Positions 52,581 to 63,365 are shown, numbered from the stretch's first letter. The stretch: DNA of 64,000 nt from Mesocentrotus franciscanus (GCA_037976565.1 CP137679.1:28269539-28333538); one strand, 5' to 3'. The notes: generated by a model from the sequence alone, not told the origin. Numbers and translations are program-made.

Positions 52581-53080
52581 NNNNNNNNNNNNNNNNNNNN
52601 NNNNNNNNNNNNNNNNNNNNNNNNNNNNNNNNNNNNNNNNNNNNNNNNNNNNNNNNNNNNNNNNNNNNNNNNNNNNNNNNNNNNNNNNNNNNNNNNNNNN
52701 NNNNNNNNNNNNNNNNNNNNNNNNNNNNNNNNNNNNNNNNNNNNNNNNNNNNNNNNNNNNNNNNNNNNNNNNNNNNNNNNNNNNNNNNNNNNNNNNNNNN
52801 NNNNNNNNNNNNNNNNNNNNNNNNNNNNNNNNNNNNNNNNNNNNNNNNNNNNNNNNNNNNNNNNNNNNNNNNNNNNNNNNNNNNNNNNNNNNNNNNNNNN
52901 NNNNNNNNNNNNNNNNNNNNNNNNNNNNNNNNNNNNNNNNNNNNNNNNNNNNNNNNNNNNNNNNNNNNNNNNNNNNNNNNNNNNNNNNNNNNNNNNNNNN
53001 NNNNNNNNNNNNNNNNNNNNNNNNNNNNNNNNNNNNNNNNNNNNNNNNNNNNNNNNNNNNNNNNNNNNNNNNNNNNNNNN
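52581..53080. other. Assembly gap (500 N)
   Basis: Exactly 500 N, a conventional scaffolding spacer. It interrupts the 2.45-kb tandem array; the sequence on its right does not belong to the array. Confidence 1.
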
Positions 53081-53345
53081 AAAGTATGTGCCAAATTTCA
53101 GATAAAAATATTCTGTGGTTGTCTCTGTAATGAGTGAAGCCCTTATTGTGTACACAACAGCTAGGGTGAATAAAATACTGCCAGTTGCAAAATTGAAATT
53201 TGAAAAGAAAAATGACTGTAATTTTGCGAATAATTAACATTTTGCCACCACATTTTTAGGAAAGTTTTCAATTGTGATTTTTTACAACATTTTGGTCCTT
53301 TTACAAATTATGAGATTTTCGCCGTGCAAATCCCTGCAACACCTT

Positions 53346-53880
53346 TTAAAGATACTATGTCCCTTTTGCAGCCAACATCAAATTCTGTAGAACTTTGCAG
53401 GAATTATGAATATATCATGTATGTCCTATCTGTGAAATTTAAACGTTAGCAGTCTCCTAATATTCAAATTATGCAAGGAAACCCGTTTACTTGCTAGACT
53501 TCACTGTCAGACACTATTGAGTGACTGACTGGCTTTTTTTCTTTGGTAATAACATACATAAAATGAGCTGTAAAGGGTACATGAGCATTTGTCTACATCA
53601 ATAACCCACTTCTTGTAATGGCCAAAATTAAACTGATTGAATCTTTGCGCAGCATAAAACGTACGACCATTCGGTACAATGGTCTGAAAATCAGACTATT
53701 ACTTACTGGCTCTATAGCTCTTAAGTCGATTCGACAACTAATAGTCGTTATTTTCCCACTTAAAGACATTTTCAAGCCCCCTTTTTTTAGGGAAGTTCTA
53801 AATTAGTATTGTCTTTCAAATGCCGTTGGAATTTAACCTTTTCATTTTTCGGGCCTGCAAATGGGACATAGTACCTTTAA
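53346..53880. mobile_element. TTAA-target MITE, family M1, copy 3
   Basis: TTAA at both ends, with the same termini and body as 14439-14984. Confidence 0.8.
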
Positions 53881-54162
53881 AGGAACAACATACACTAGGC
53901 GAGCTTTGTCCGGCGGACCGAAACTCTCCTTGTACCACAACTGTGTAGACCGTACGTTAAGACCTCGGTCTACATGTACACGAACTTTCGAACGATGACT
54001 TCTTTAATGAAGTAAATGTATTTTGTATTCTATTGTTGCGATTAAGGTTAATGTCAACATAGACTAGGATATATTAAACTTTCAAAGGACATTAGAAAGT
54101 AATTGCTGTCAGTCATCTCTATATGGGCCCCGCTTCTGACCTTGACCCCGTTCCAAACCGCT

Positions 54163-54785
54163 TAGACCCTGTTCTCATTCACTTCGTTGGAGCGGTCTAA
54201 CTAAGACCCATTCCTCAGGAGCGGTTCTTAGGTGAGTGAGAACGGTCAAAGTGGTCCAGGAAGTGGACTTCTGGACTGCTCCAGAAGACCACCTCGGGAG
54301 GTGGTCTTGAGGAACGGGTCTTATTAAGAGCGGTTTGGAGCGCTCTAACATGCGAGTGTGAACGGAAGCGTACTTTGAATGGAAGTGAGCTAGTGACGTT
54401 CCATGCGAAACATGTAGTACGGTACATACGCTTAGTATTCCGCGCGCGAAAAAATTTACCCGCTGACCTGAGCTGCCATAACAACAAGACCACTTTGACT
54501 CGTGGAGCGGTTTGAGCCATAAAAACTGCTCGGAGTGTGAACGCTCGCAAACCGTTCCTCAAGACCCGTTCCTCTGGAGCGGTCTAACTAAGACCACTTT
54601 CAAAGTGAGTGAGAACGGGGTCTAAATAAGACTCGTTCCTCAAGACCACCTCCCGAGGTGGTCTTCTGGAGCGGTCCAGAAGTCCACTTCCTGGACCACT
54701 TTGACCGTTCTCACTCACCTAAGAACCGCTCCTGAGGAACGGGTCTTAGTTAGACCGCTCCAACGAAGTGAATGACAACGGGGTC
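54163..54785. mobile_element. Harbinger-like palindromic element with an extra inverted half
   Basis: The first part (about 54165-54621) has ends GACCCTGTTCTCATTCAC and GTGAGTGAGAACGGGGTC, like 13946-14401, and shares the interior TTTACCCGCTGACCT (TTTGACCCGCTGACCT in the other copy). A further segment (about 54630-54782) is an inverted copy of the left arm (GGTCTTCTGGAGCGGTCCAG, CGTTCTCACTCACCTAAG, AGTTAGACCGCTCCAACG). Confidence 0.65.
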
Positions 54786-55084
54786 CTTGATACGTAATCA
54801 CCGAAAATCATGATATTTTGACCTCGTTTTATATCACCTAAGGCCTACCCAGCTCCAAGACATAATGACATGTGTGGTATTGTGTGCTTCAAGAATGTCA
54901 AAATATACCGACAAAGAACTGTTAAAGATAAACTTGAGTTCTGGTAAATATAGAAAATAAATTATCACAGAATCCAACGAAACTTACACTGAATGTTCAA
55001 GATTACAAATAAGTGACATGTGCCAAACAATTTTGGTAGAACATGTATAGAGTGGTCAAGTGTGACGTCATCAAAAAAACATTT

Positions 55085-55400
55085 TTATAGTTTCCAAATT
55101 TGAACTTCCTTTTCCGAAAGAGCATAAAATAATGTCAAATGTTGAAAACCAATTGAATGTGTTCAGTATAAAAATTGGCTGAGATATGACCATCAGAATA
55201 AATAGTTTGCAATAGGAAATTACGGTTATTTTGCTCTGGTTCGTATAATGTTATGAACCAGAGCAAAATTACAGTGATTTCCTATTGGAATATATTTATT
55301 CGGATGGTCATATCTCAGCCAATATTGAACATATTCAATTGTTTTTCAACATTTGGACATTATTTTTGATGCTCTTTCGAAAATGAAGTTCAAATTGAGA
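55085..55400. mobile_element. Long palindromic MITE
   Basis: Two arms of about 150 bp. GAGCATAAAATAATGTC, GGCTGAGATATGACCATC, AATAGGAAATTACGG and ATTTTGCTCTGGTTC on the left are mirrored on the right around a centre at about 55245. Confidence 0.8.
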
Positions 55401-55639
55401 AATTCTAATAGTGGCTGAGTAATGAGCATAGAAAGATAAGGAAATCCGGGTAAGTAGGCCACTATAATTATGTGCAAATGGGAGTTTTTTTTTTTATCGA
55501 AGATGATGCCCAGTAAGTTTGTGTGCGTTTGTTTTTATTTAACTGGTTCAAACAACCAACCTACTGCAGGATAAATCATAGCAATTCAGTCTCAAAATAC
55601 GATTCCTGCCCATACCAGAGCTCAAGGTTAGCTTTAACT

Positions 55640-55872
55640 GCACTTGTATTAGCGGTCTCCTCTCGTGAGGATAGTGGTATTTATTTCCAGTCAGTACCGT
55701 GACAGAAATGTACTTATAGATATGAAATCAATAGACAATCATCTTTTGGTCCTATACGAGCCGGGCCAATGAGATGGGACTGGTTCCCGTCAAAAAGGCA
55801 TTGGCACATTGACTTGGCATTGAACTCGGGACCTCCTGGTTACTGGGCCAATCCTCTACCACTGAGCCATTT
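55640..55872 (-). mobile_element. tRNA-derived SINE (family S2), minus-strand copy
   Basis: On the minus strand GGCTCAGTGGTAGAGGATTG (A-box region), then CAGTAACCAGGAGGTCCCGA and GTTCAATGCCAAGTCAAT. Shares the head with 198-345. Confidence 0.7.
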
Positions 55873-56292
55873 ATAATACGCCTCCTTTAAAAATGAATGA
55901 ATTAACGAATTCATTGTCCAAGCAAAGTATTGATTATTGGCCTAACGAAATAAAATGATAATGATGCGTTTTATCACATGAAGGCATCTCTTGAAATCTG
56001 GTAATGACTTTAATATCAAATCTAAATCTAAAAACGATCAAAATAAAAAGAAATGCTGAAAGATTTCTTTTTACAGGCATGCATAAATATGGCGTGAACT
56101 TGCTGACATACTGTAGTATTGACAGAGCTGAATTTCAAAATGCCTATAACTTATAAGAGCAGTAAACGACATTCAAATAGAATAGCAAGCCAAGTAGGAA
56201 AAAAATCTAGAATAAATCTATTGCTTTATTGTTCATTTAATATTTCAGTCATAGTTGCAAGAAATACATCTCAGAACATCAACAACAACAAC

Positions 56293-56348
<56 letters not shown>

Positions 56349-56367
56349 CATAATCATAATCATAATC

Positions 56368-56421
<54 letters not shown>
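56293..56421. repeat. (AAT)n/(ATC)n microsatellite
   Basis: About 40 trinucleotide units, AAT with an ATAATC block in the middle. Confidence 0.95.
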
Positions 56422-56544
56422 CTCCGGCATCCTGGGTAAATGAGGTAGAAAATTTGCTCTTAATTCCTAATTCATGTAATTATTGATTATAATATCAATT
56501 GTGCTCATGCTTTTTACTTTGTACTAGTGATTGATAATTATAAT

Positions 56545-56667
56545 ATAATGATAATAATGATAATAATGATAATAATACCACTACTAATAATGATAATACT
56601 ACTACTAATAATAATGATACCAATAATACTAATATACTAATAATACTAAATAATACTACTACTACTA

Positions 56668-56727
<60 letters not shown>

Positions 56728-56825
56728 CACTACTACTAAAAATAATAATAATGATAATAATAATAAGAATAATCATAATAATAATAATATTAATAATAAT
56801 AATAATAATGATAATAATCAGGATA
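56545..56825. repeat. Compound AAT/ACT/ATG microsatellite
   Basis: Mixed AAT and TAC triplets with a pure (TAC)n run at 56655-56728. Confidence 0.95.
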
Positions 56826-57257
56826 ATCATCATGTAAAGAATCTGGAAGTACATTTATTTCAAAAAGTATTTTGTCTGAAGATACAGTACTGTTGTTCTC
56901 TTTACTGGATCACCCTGCATTCATAGTTGCAAAATACAAAATTAATATATCTACAAAATGAAAGTATAAAATATTATTTTTTGTGTGCATATGCTAAAAA
57001 AGTTTGTGCATGCAGCCTGCCATATATTACTATTTCCTCGTTCTGCCTTCTGCCGTGCTTATTTTTCCTTATTCCCGATCTCCCGAATTTAGATAATGTT
57101 TCCGACACATACCCTGCACTCCTTAATTATACATTGTTGTGGTCTTTATTGGGTGCATGTATAAGACGAAGGAGGCTAAGGGAGCTGTACCCCCTCCCGA
57201 GAATTTCAGGATTACCCACATCTCATATATTTGCAGTGAGGTGGTCTTTATGTATTT

Positions 57258-57258
<1 letters not shown>

Positions 57259-57312
<54 letters not shown>
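57259..57312. repeat. (AT)n microsatellite
   Basis: About 26 AT dinucleotides; a short GA run follows at 57452-57472. Confidence 0.95.
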
Positions 57313-57314
<2 letters not shown>

Positions 57315-57628
57315 TTTGTTGATGAAGAAGTTATTTTGCCATTATAATATAGTGCCATTTTGTTTGGCTTGTACGCATCCACTCTCTCCCAAATGTAAAA
57401 ACTAGAAAGACGATATGGCAGGAGAATGAAGAGACTTTTGTCCCCATTTTGGAGAGAGAGAGAGAGAGAGAGGGGGTAACCTAAACGAACCCTGAACACG
57501 CACCAAACGGTGTGAAGTGTGAGTGGTTAAAAATAGCAGAGGTAAAATGGCTGAGGTAAAAATGTAGAGCTTTTGCACGCGAGGCGTTCTTCCAGTACCG
57601 GCAATGACGCCACTTAACTGAGTCGATT

Positions 57629-57676
57629 GTTAAACCATGGAGCTATTAAAGAGTCTCTTAATAGCTCCATGGTTAA
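57629..57676. repeat. Near-perfect 22-bp hairpin
   Basis: GTTAAACCATGGAGCTATTAA and TTAATAGCTCCATGGTTAAAC form inverted arms around a ~6-base centre. A third AACCATGG follows at 57676-57683. Confidence 0.85.
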
Positions 57677-57784
57677 ACCATGGATCGACCTGGACCTGGT
57701 TCAAATCAGTAGTATGTATTTCACGCTAGGCTAAGCAATGATCATAGTGCATAATGACGAGTGCACCCAGATTTGATTGTCACA

Positions 57785-58075
57785 TATTCTGTATGCACTC
57801 ATTTTGTAGAAACAGAGACAAGTTAAGTTTATATAGTCCATGGTAGAAATGCAGTGGATTTGTCTAATTGTTGTGGTCTTTCTGTATGCACTCATTTTTT
57901 CCCGGTAGAAACAGAGGCAAGTTAAGTTTATATAAGTCCATGGTAGAAATGCAGTGTATTTGTCTAATTGTTTAATTGTTACGTAAGTATTCTGTATGCA
58001 CTCATTTGCCCCCGTAGAAACAGAGACATGTTATTAAAACAGTTATTCTATAAGTCCATGGTAGAAATGCCAGTT
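57785..58075. repeat. Three ~100-bp tandem units
   Basis: TCTGTATGCACTCATTT starts units at about 57789, 57882 and 57990. Each is followed by GTAGAAACAGAG and later GTCCATGGTAGAAATGC. Confidence 0.8.
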
Positions 58076-58266
58076 TTCCGTTGAAAGTCGAGGCGCTAGG
58101 CCATCGCACCCTGCCTCAAAGGGTTGTGTCTGTGACAAGAGATTACACCTGGACATGTTCTTTGCACTCATAATCATATGCAGGAATATCCTTAAATGAA
58201 ATAACAACTAATAATAACTCCTCGTGTGTACCGCGTCTATAAAATGCCTCCTGCGTTAGCAAAAGT

Positions 58267-58635
58267 TTAAAGCCCCTCTACAGTGTTGAGAGCCCCAAAA
58301 ATTTGATGGCAACATTTCACTTAAATTGTATCATAATGTGAAAGAAGATGTAATTTAAAGAACATTTCTGCAAGGATTTTCAAAACAAATGTGTTTGAAG
58401 TCGAATATTGATGAAAGAATACAAAATTGAGGTTTTCTGCCTACAACAGAAAACCCAAATTATGTATTCTTTTTTCAATATTTTTCTTCAAACACTTTTT
58501 TTTTTGGGGGACTTTGCAGAAGTGTTTCTTATATGACATCCTCTTTCACATTATGATACAATTTAAATGAAATTTTGCCATCAAATTTTTGGCGAATTTG
58601 GGGCTACCAAGTCCCAACACTTTAGAGGGACTTTA
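58267..58635. mobile_element. TTAA-target MITE, family M2, copy 2
   Basis: TTAA|AGCCCCTCTACAGTGTTG at the left; inverted CAACACTTTAGAGGGACT at the right followed by TTAC (mutated target). The arms share TCACTTAAATTGTATCATAA. Confidence 0.75.
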
Positions 58636-58750
58636 CAAAGTTCGAAATCCTTCGAATATTACTTCAATTATTACAAATCTTTACTTCTTCTCTACAAAAT
58701 TCATAATAAGAGTTTATCATCTGTTGTTCTTGTCTGAGTAGAGGTAGGAT

Positions 58751-58952
58751 TTAATAGAGCGCCGTGGGTTTGGTATTTTCATCGGCCCTTTTGTTCCCGA
58801 GATGTTTAACGTTCTTAAAGAGAATGTAACGATCTTTGCTGAATGCTCTCTGGTACACAGGAACCAGCACGAGGAACAGGGCCGCTGTGAAAAACACCCG
58901 ATGACGATGTAGAGGGCTGTGTTATACGAGCCCGTTTTGTCAACGCTTTCAC
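58751..58952 (-). CDS. Transporter last exon, with 1-base frameshift
   Basis: Acceptor TCAAACACAG|GT. It reads GESVDKTGSYNTALYIVIGC, then loses frame at a run of five T (58890-58894). With the downstream frame it reads FTAALFLVLVPVYQRAFSKD and ends ENTKPTALY-stop at 58751. One more T would restore a normal TM12 and tail. Confidence 0.85.
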
Positions 58953-60139
58953 CTGTGTTTGACAACGATCACATTGAGGGGAAAATACGGATAAGTGAAA
59001 TCAACAATGAGAACAATATAATTATGATTGATCATTATTTTGTAGGTAACATGAAATTCAAAGAGTAGGAAATTCGTTCTAGATTCAAGAAGAGCATATC
59101 TGTGTCCCCGAACGCTGTAGGGAAATATTGATGTGATACGGTAACATTTTGAATAAGTAGGCCTGATATCCCTGTCTTGTACAAAGTACATCACATTTAA
59201 ATGTGCCACTCATTTCAAAGTTTTATAACACAGACTACTCTTAATGTTCAAAACACGTTACGCCATCGCCTCGCTTTTACAGATCCCTACTCTATCATTA
59301 GAGTTTGCCGCTGGCGTACTGATCGGGAGGGGGCCTTGGGAGGGAAGTTGCCCCCCAAAAAAAAAAAATGACATGATTTTCCGGTTTGTTTTCTTCTCAC
59401 TTTTGCCCATTTAATATGCCACCTGGTGGTGATGCGGATTTTTGTTCTTGCCCCCCCCCCAAGTTTTTCTCATTAAGCCGCTGAGAGTTTGCAGTATATT
59501 TTAGTCACTTATAGATATGAGACATACTGTCTTGAATTGTCATGAACTTCTTTTCTATTCATCTTAATTTAAAAGGTTGTATCTTACCAAAGACGGCTGC
59601 CAAAATTCCCCCAATGCCGCAAGCAAACATAACATAAGACCAGAGGAGAGAGCTGAATGATGCCGCGTAAAGCTGGTTTGCCACTGAGTGAGCTAGTGAG
59701 TCCAATGGCGCCATTACAAAGCAACCCTCAACTGTGGATGGAGAGGGGAAGGGGAGGGAGGAGTAGGAGAGGGAAGGATGGAGGGAAGGGTGAAGCGAGG
59801 GAGGGGAAGGGAATGGAAGGAAGGAAGAAGAGAAGGGGCGGGGATGGAAGGAAGGAAGAAGAGAAGGACCCGGGAAGGCAGGGGAGGAGGGAGGGAGGGA
59901 GGGAGGGGGAGGAGGAGGGGAAGAAGAAAAAGGGAGAGAGAGAGAGAGAGGCAGACAGAGAAATAGAGGAGAGGAAACAGAGTTAAAGAGCGACGGGTAT
60001 TGAGGCAATTAATATAAAAATATTTTTTCTTTTTTTCTTCTTTTTTTTGCAAGATAACTTTTAATAGAATATTCAATAATCATTGTCGGGGGGAAGAGGA
60101 AAAGAAGAGTGAAAGGCAGAAAGGCAGAAAGAGATAGAT

Positions 60140-60198
<59 letters not shown>

Positions 60199-63100
60199 AA
60201 GGAGAGAGAGAGAGAGAGAGAGAATCGGGAAAAAGACGTACAGTCACATAAAAAACAGAGACTTTTAATTTTTGTTGCGGGGATAGAGAACACTAGACAC
60301 ATATACAGGAAAACCTACTTCATAGGAATTAATTTCCTTTTGGTTATCCTCTGACACCTATTCGTTGATATTTCTTAATTCCTTTATCTCTGTTTTTTGT
60401 TTTTGTTTAACTCTGCCTGGAAAACTGAATAAATACAAAATAAAAATTAGAAAATGTTTAAAATCAAGATTGAATATGAAAGACGGGAATGCCAGAAGTA
60501 ACATAATGTGATGAAAGTGCAAAGATGAAATTGCAGGAAAAATTACAATAAAGAGGATAACAAGAAAAAAATCTCCGTTCGTTAACAACTAAGAGCTTCG
60601 AAGATCGTCTTCAATAACATTCTTCCTCCTCATCATCATCATCCTCAATTTCATCCTTATTTACCCGCAACAATCGCGTACATGACCGCTTCCGTTTTGG
60701 CGAAGAAGCTTGCGTACAGCATTCCAGCACCGATACAATTCGCTACCACCATGTAGAAAATCTTGGGCACCGGTATCCTATCGGCAACGATACCGATGAT
60801 GAGCTTTCCCACGATCTCGGTCAGACCCATGGTCGCCATCATCAAACTCGCCGTCCACTTGGAGAAACCCGCCACCACTATAAAATTTGCCTATATTATA
60901 GGGTTGAGAAGGAATAATAAACCAGATCATGAACGGAATATCATTGAAGTATTATCATTGTTATCATTATTCCGCAAAACAGGAGTAAGAAAAACTCGAA
61001 AGACTATTCACAAATTAGTTATAGTATATATATTTTCATTATTACTACTACATGTATTATCATATATAATCATCATCATTATCATTATCATCGTCATCAT
61101 CATCATCATCATCATCATTATCACATTTTCATACCCCAAACAATGTCTCCATAGACTTAACATATAAAGTTATAGTTACAGTAATATAAAAAAAGTAATT
61201 TGGACCAAATTGTATATACTGAAAAAGTATAAAGGTGTCCCTACCGCCCCCTCCCCCAATACCCGACCCCCTTTTTTCCCAATTGACGTCCATGATCACG
61301 ATGATACCTGTGACTTCACCAAAGATACCGTCACCAGACCGACGACAGACCGACGACAGACTGAACAATATTTACAGTTTTACACTACCCCAAAGGCCAA
61401 TGATCCGTCGGTTTGGAGTCGGTCTGAGATCGGTTTCGCGGTGTGACTAAGGTATTATTTTTTACCGCCAACCCGACTCAAAAACGATTCCAAATCCCGC
61501 CTATTCTTGGCCATTGAGTGCATCTAATTTGTTGTTGTGGATTGATTGACTGATTGATGTTCATTTATCTTCAATAAACAGTATCAAAAGTAGGCCTATA
61601 TGAAATTTTAACATGTACGGTCACATAAAATCATACATAAAAAAGAGGGGCCGCCATAAGCACATCTTGAACTGACATCCTCATCATAATTTTATGTTTA
61701 AAAAAAAAATGCATTAATATACATATGGAAGCAATGCATAATCTAGAGTGGTCAGTCCGATGTTGGTTTCATGGGTGTGACTAGTTTAAAAGTCCAACCG
61801 CCAAACCGACTGCAAACTGCTGTCCAAACCGACTGTTTCCTTGCAATTTGATGTAACATAATTTTTCGTTCGGTCTGGTGTCGGTCTCGTTGAGGTGACC
61901 GGGGTATGAACGAACTAGATATTGGACTAACCGTACTGAAGTAGAGAAAAGACAGGCACACAGAACCAAGTAAAGCTCCAATCCCTAGCAGCCAGACATC
62001 AGGGTAACTCAGAAGCCTCAGCCAGTCCCCACTGCACCCTTTCCCTAGGAATAACACCTTTCTCTCCTGTAGCTCCTTGCTCGAACTCCGTCAACGACAA
62101 ACATTCTTTCCCATCTCCATCTAGCGGAATATACTTCACTTCGGATGCCTTCCTATCCGTTGTCATAGCAAAAGGAGGATGCGATTCATCCCTGATGCCA
62201 CTGTCCTTCAGTAGACATAGCCGTTTGGCATTATCGTCATTCAGCGATGTCTTCTTTTCATCACAGACACCATTCAGTGACTTACCATCCAAGTCGTCGT
62301 CGTCGTCGTCATCATCAAGTGATATCCACGATGATGACGGTGGGATGAATACCATGGTACATGGTAGAGCTATGCTGATAAACATGGCGCATACGATACG
62401 AAGGGCATTCCTCCATCCCCATCGCAACATCATGGCGTACATTAACGGATTGAAAACGAGTATACCTGCACCGGGTACGAACAATACAAAGAATTATATT
62501 CATACGCCATCATGATCATGAATGAAGTCATTCTTCTAATACCCAAACTTGGATCTTTGTTAACTAAATTATTCATTCACATTCGATACATACTTCAATG
62601 ATACTTATTATTAACTTAAATTGTAAAATAAAAATAAATAAAAAAAAAAAAATCTTGGAAGTGAAGTTAACCTCGGTAGAAAGGCTTTTAGAAAAAGTAA
62701 AAAAGTTTCGGGATATTCGAACCTTTAAAAAAATGTACGTGCCTTTCGAATTAAGTATACTTTCGTCTGTAGAGAACTAGAAGGGCATTGATGCCCTTTG
62801 CACACGAGGCGTCCTTTCGACTGCGTCATTATACCTGCGCTAATCGGCCCTGAGAAGGCAATTACATCCCCTACGTCAGTAATTCAAAAAAATATTTGCA
62901 CTGTCCATTGTGCATGATATCACTCATACATGGCGCGTCAAATGCTGCACTAGTCATTGACGCAGTCTTCCGTCAGGCAAATGACGCAAATGACGTGTGC
63001 AACGCGCATAGGTTTGTAATAAAACAATGTGTTAACGCCCTTCTGGTTCTCAGCGGATCCGCTATTCACCTGTATTAACCCCGCCGTTGAAATCCCAAAG

Positions 63101-63365
63101 GCTAGTGTGGTGTGTTTTATAGGGAAGTACGCCAAGATGGCAAGAAAGGTTCCGGAGCATACCAGACTGTTACCCACGGCGAAGAGAAGGCTGTAGGAGC
63201 CAAAGAGGGGTAATACACCGGGCATGAAGGAGCTGATGAGGACCGAGGCGGAACAAACGACAACGCCCAAGATGACGGCTGGACGGAAACCGATGCGGCC
63301 GACGATGGGCGTGGCAATGATGCAGAATATCCACGTGCAACCATAGGCAACCGTTCCTAGGTATC
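58751..63365 (-). CDS. Monocarboxylate transporter-like (SLC16/MFS), exons 2-7
   Basis: Six minus-strand exons: 63070-63365, 62286-62465, 61932-62044, 60665-60890, 59588-59731 and 58751-58952. They cover TM2 to the C-terminus of an SLC16-type transporter: TPIVGRIGFRPAVILG (TM2-TM3 loop), LAYFPIKHTTLAFGISTAG, GILVFNPLMYAMMLRWGWRN, YPDVWLLGIGALLG (TM7), GFSKWTASLMMATMGLTEIV, then GIVADRIPVPKIF (MFS GxxxDR loop), and ESVDKTGSYNTALYIVIG (TM12). Phases agree except between the first two exons (phase 0 donor, phase 1 acceptor), and the last exon has a 1-base frameshift. The N-terminal exon is absent upstream to 64000. The plus-strand exon at 29852-30008 fits the missing piece in content and phase; together they give about 439 residues. 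Membrane transport of monocarboxylates is inferred from family. Confidence 0.85.
59305..59475. mobile_element. Partial copy of the nested-hAT family
   Basis: GCTGGCGTACTGATCGGGAG, then GGCCTTGGGA, and later GGTGGTGATGCGGATTTTTG with a C-run. These match the start and end of 23264-24565, with the middle deleted. Confidence 0.6.
59588..59731 (-). CDS. Transporter exon 6
   Basis: The acceptor CTCCATCCACAG follows a very long pyrimidine tract (59735-59960 region read on the minus strand). Donor TTTG|GTAAGA. It encodes VEGCFVMAPLDSLAHSVANQ, LYAASFSSLLWSYVMFACGI and GGILAAVF. Phase 1 in and out. Confidence 0.9.
59735..59965. repeat. Purine-rich GGGA/GGAA tract
   Basis: Almost uninterrupted purines on the plus strand, hence a ~230-nt polypyrimidine tract on the minus strand directly upstream of the transporter exon 6 acceptor. 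Confidence 0.9.
60125..60225. repeat. (GA)n microsatellite
   Basis: Imperfect GA repeat in the intron between transporter exons 5 and 6. Confidence 0.9.
60665..60890 (-). CDS. Transporter exon 5
   Basis: Acceptor CTATAATATAG|GCA and donor GCGG|GTAAAT. It encodes ANFIVVAGFSKWTASLMMAT, MGLTEIVGKLIIGIVADRIP, VPKIFYMVVANCIGAGMLYA and SFFAKTEAVMYAIVA: TM8-TM9 and the conserved VADR loop. Phase 0 in, phase 1 out. Confidence 0.9.
61066..61125. repeat. (ATC)n microsatellite
   Basis: ATC/ATT triplets in the intron between transporter exons 4 and 5. Confidence 0.9.
61200..61931. other. Transporter intron without further exons
   Basis: Contains two related GACCGACnnCAGACCGAC-like and CGGTCTGgTGTCGGTCT words (61336-61362, 61868-61889) in opposite orientation, possibly ends of a MITE. 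No exon seen. Confidence 0.4.
61932..62044 (-). CDS. Transporter exon 4
   Basis: Acceptor GTGTTATTCCTAG|GG and donor AGTACG|GTTAGT. It encodes KGCSGDWLRLLSYPDVWLLG, IGALLGSVCLSFLYFST: the end of the central loop and TM7. Phase 1 in, phase 0 out. Confidence 0.85.
62286..62465 (-). CDS. Transporter exon 3
   Basis: Acceptor CCCGGTGCAG|GT and donor GATG|GTAAGT. It encodes GILVFNPLMYAMMLRWGWRN, ALRIVCAMFISIALPCTMVF and IPPSSSW, then an Asp-rich stretch. The acceptor needs a phase 1 partner while exon 2 ends in phase 0. The frame stays open past the donor for about 80 more residues (loop-like, DEKKTSLNDDNAKRL), so a longer exon is possible but would be out of frame with exon 4. Confidence 0.8.
62480..63060. 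other. Intron between transporter exons 2 and 3
   Basis: AT-rich, with duplicated ACGCAAATGACG-like words near 62980. The phase conflict between flanking exons suggests a very small exon here, but none could be identified by eye. Confidence 0.4.
63070..63365 (-). CDS. Transporter exon 2
   Basis: Acceptor ATGTTCTAG|GA and donor ATACAG|GTGAAT. It encodes YLGTVAYGCTWIFCIIATP, VGRIGFRPAVILGVVVCSAS, FMPGVLPLFGSYSLLFAVG and TFLAILAYFPIKHTTLAFGI, ending STAGLIQ. It starts in phase 1, as the exon at 30008 ends, and ends in phase 0. Confidence 0.9.

Noticed and set aside
52489..53240. ORFs of about 200 residues across the N gap
   Set aside because: They consist almost entirely of unknown bases.
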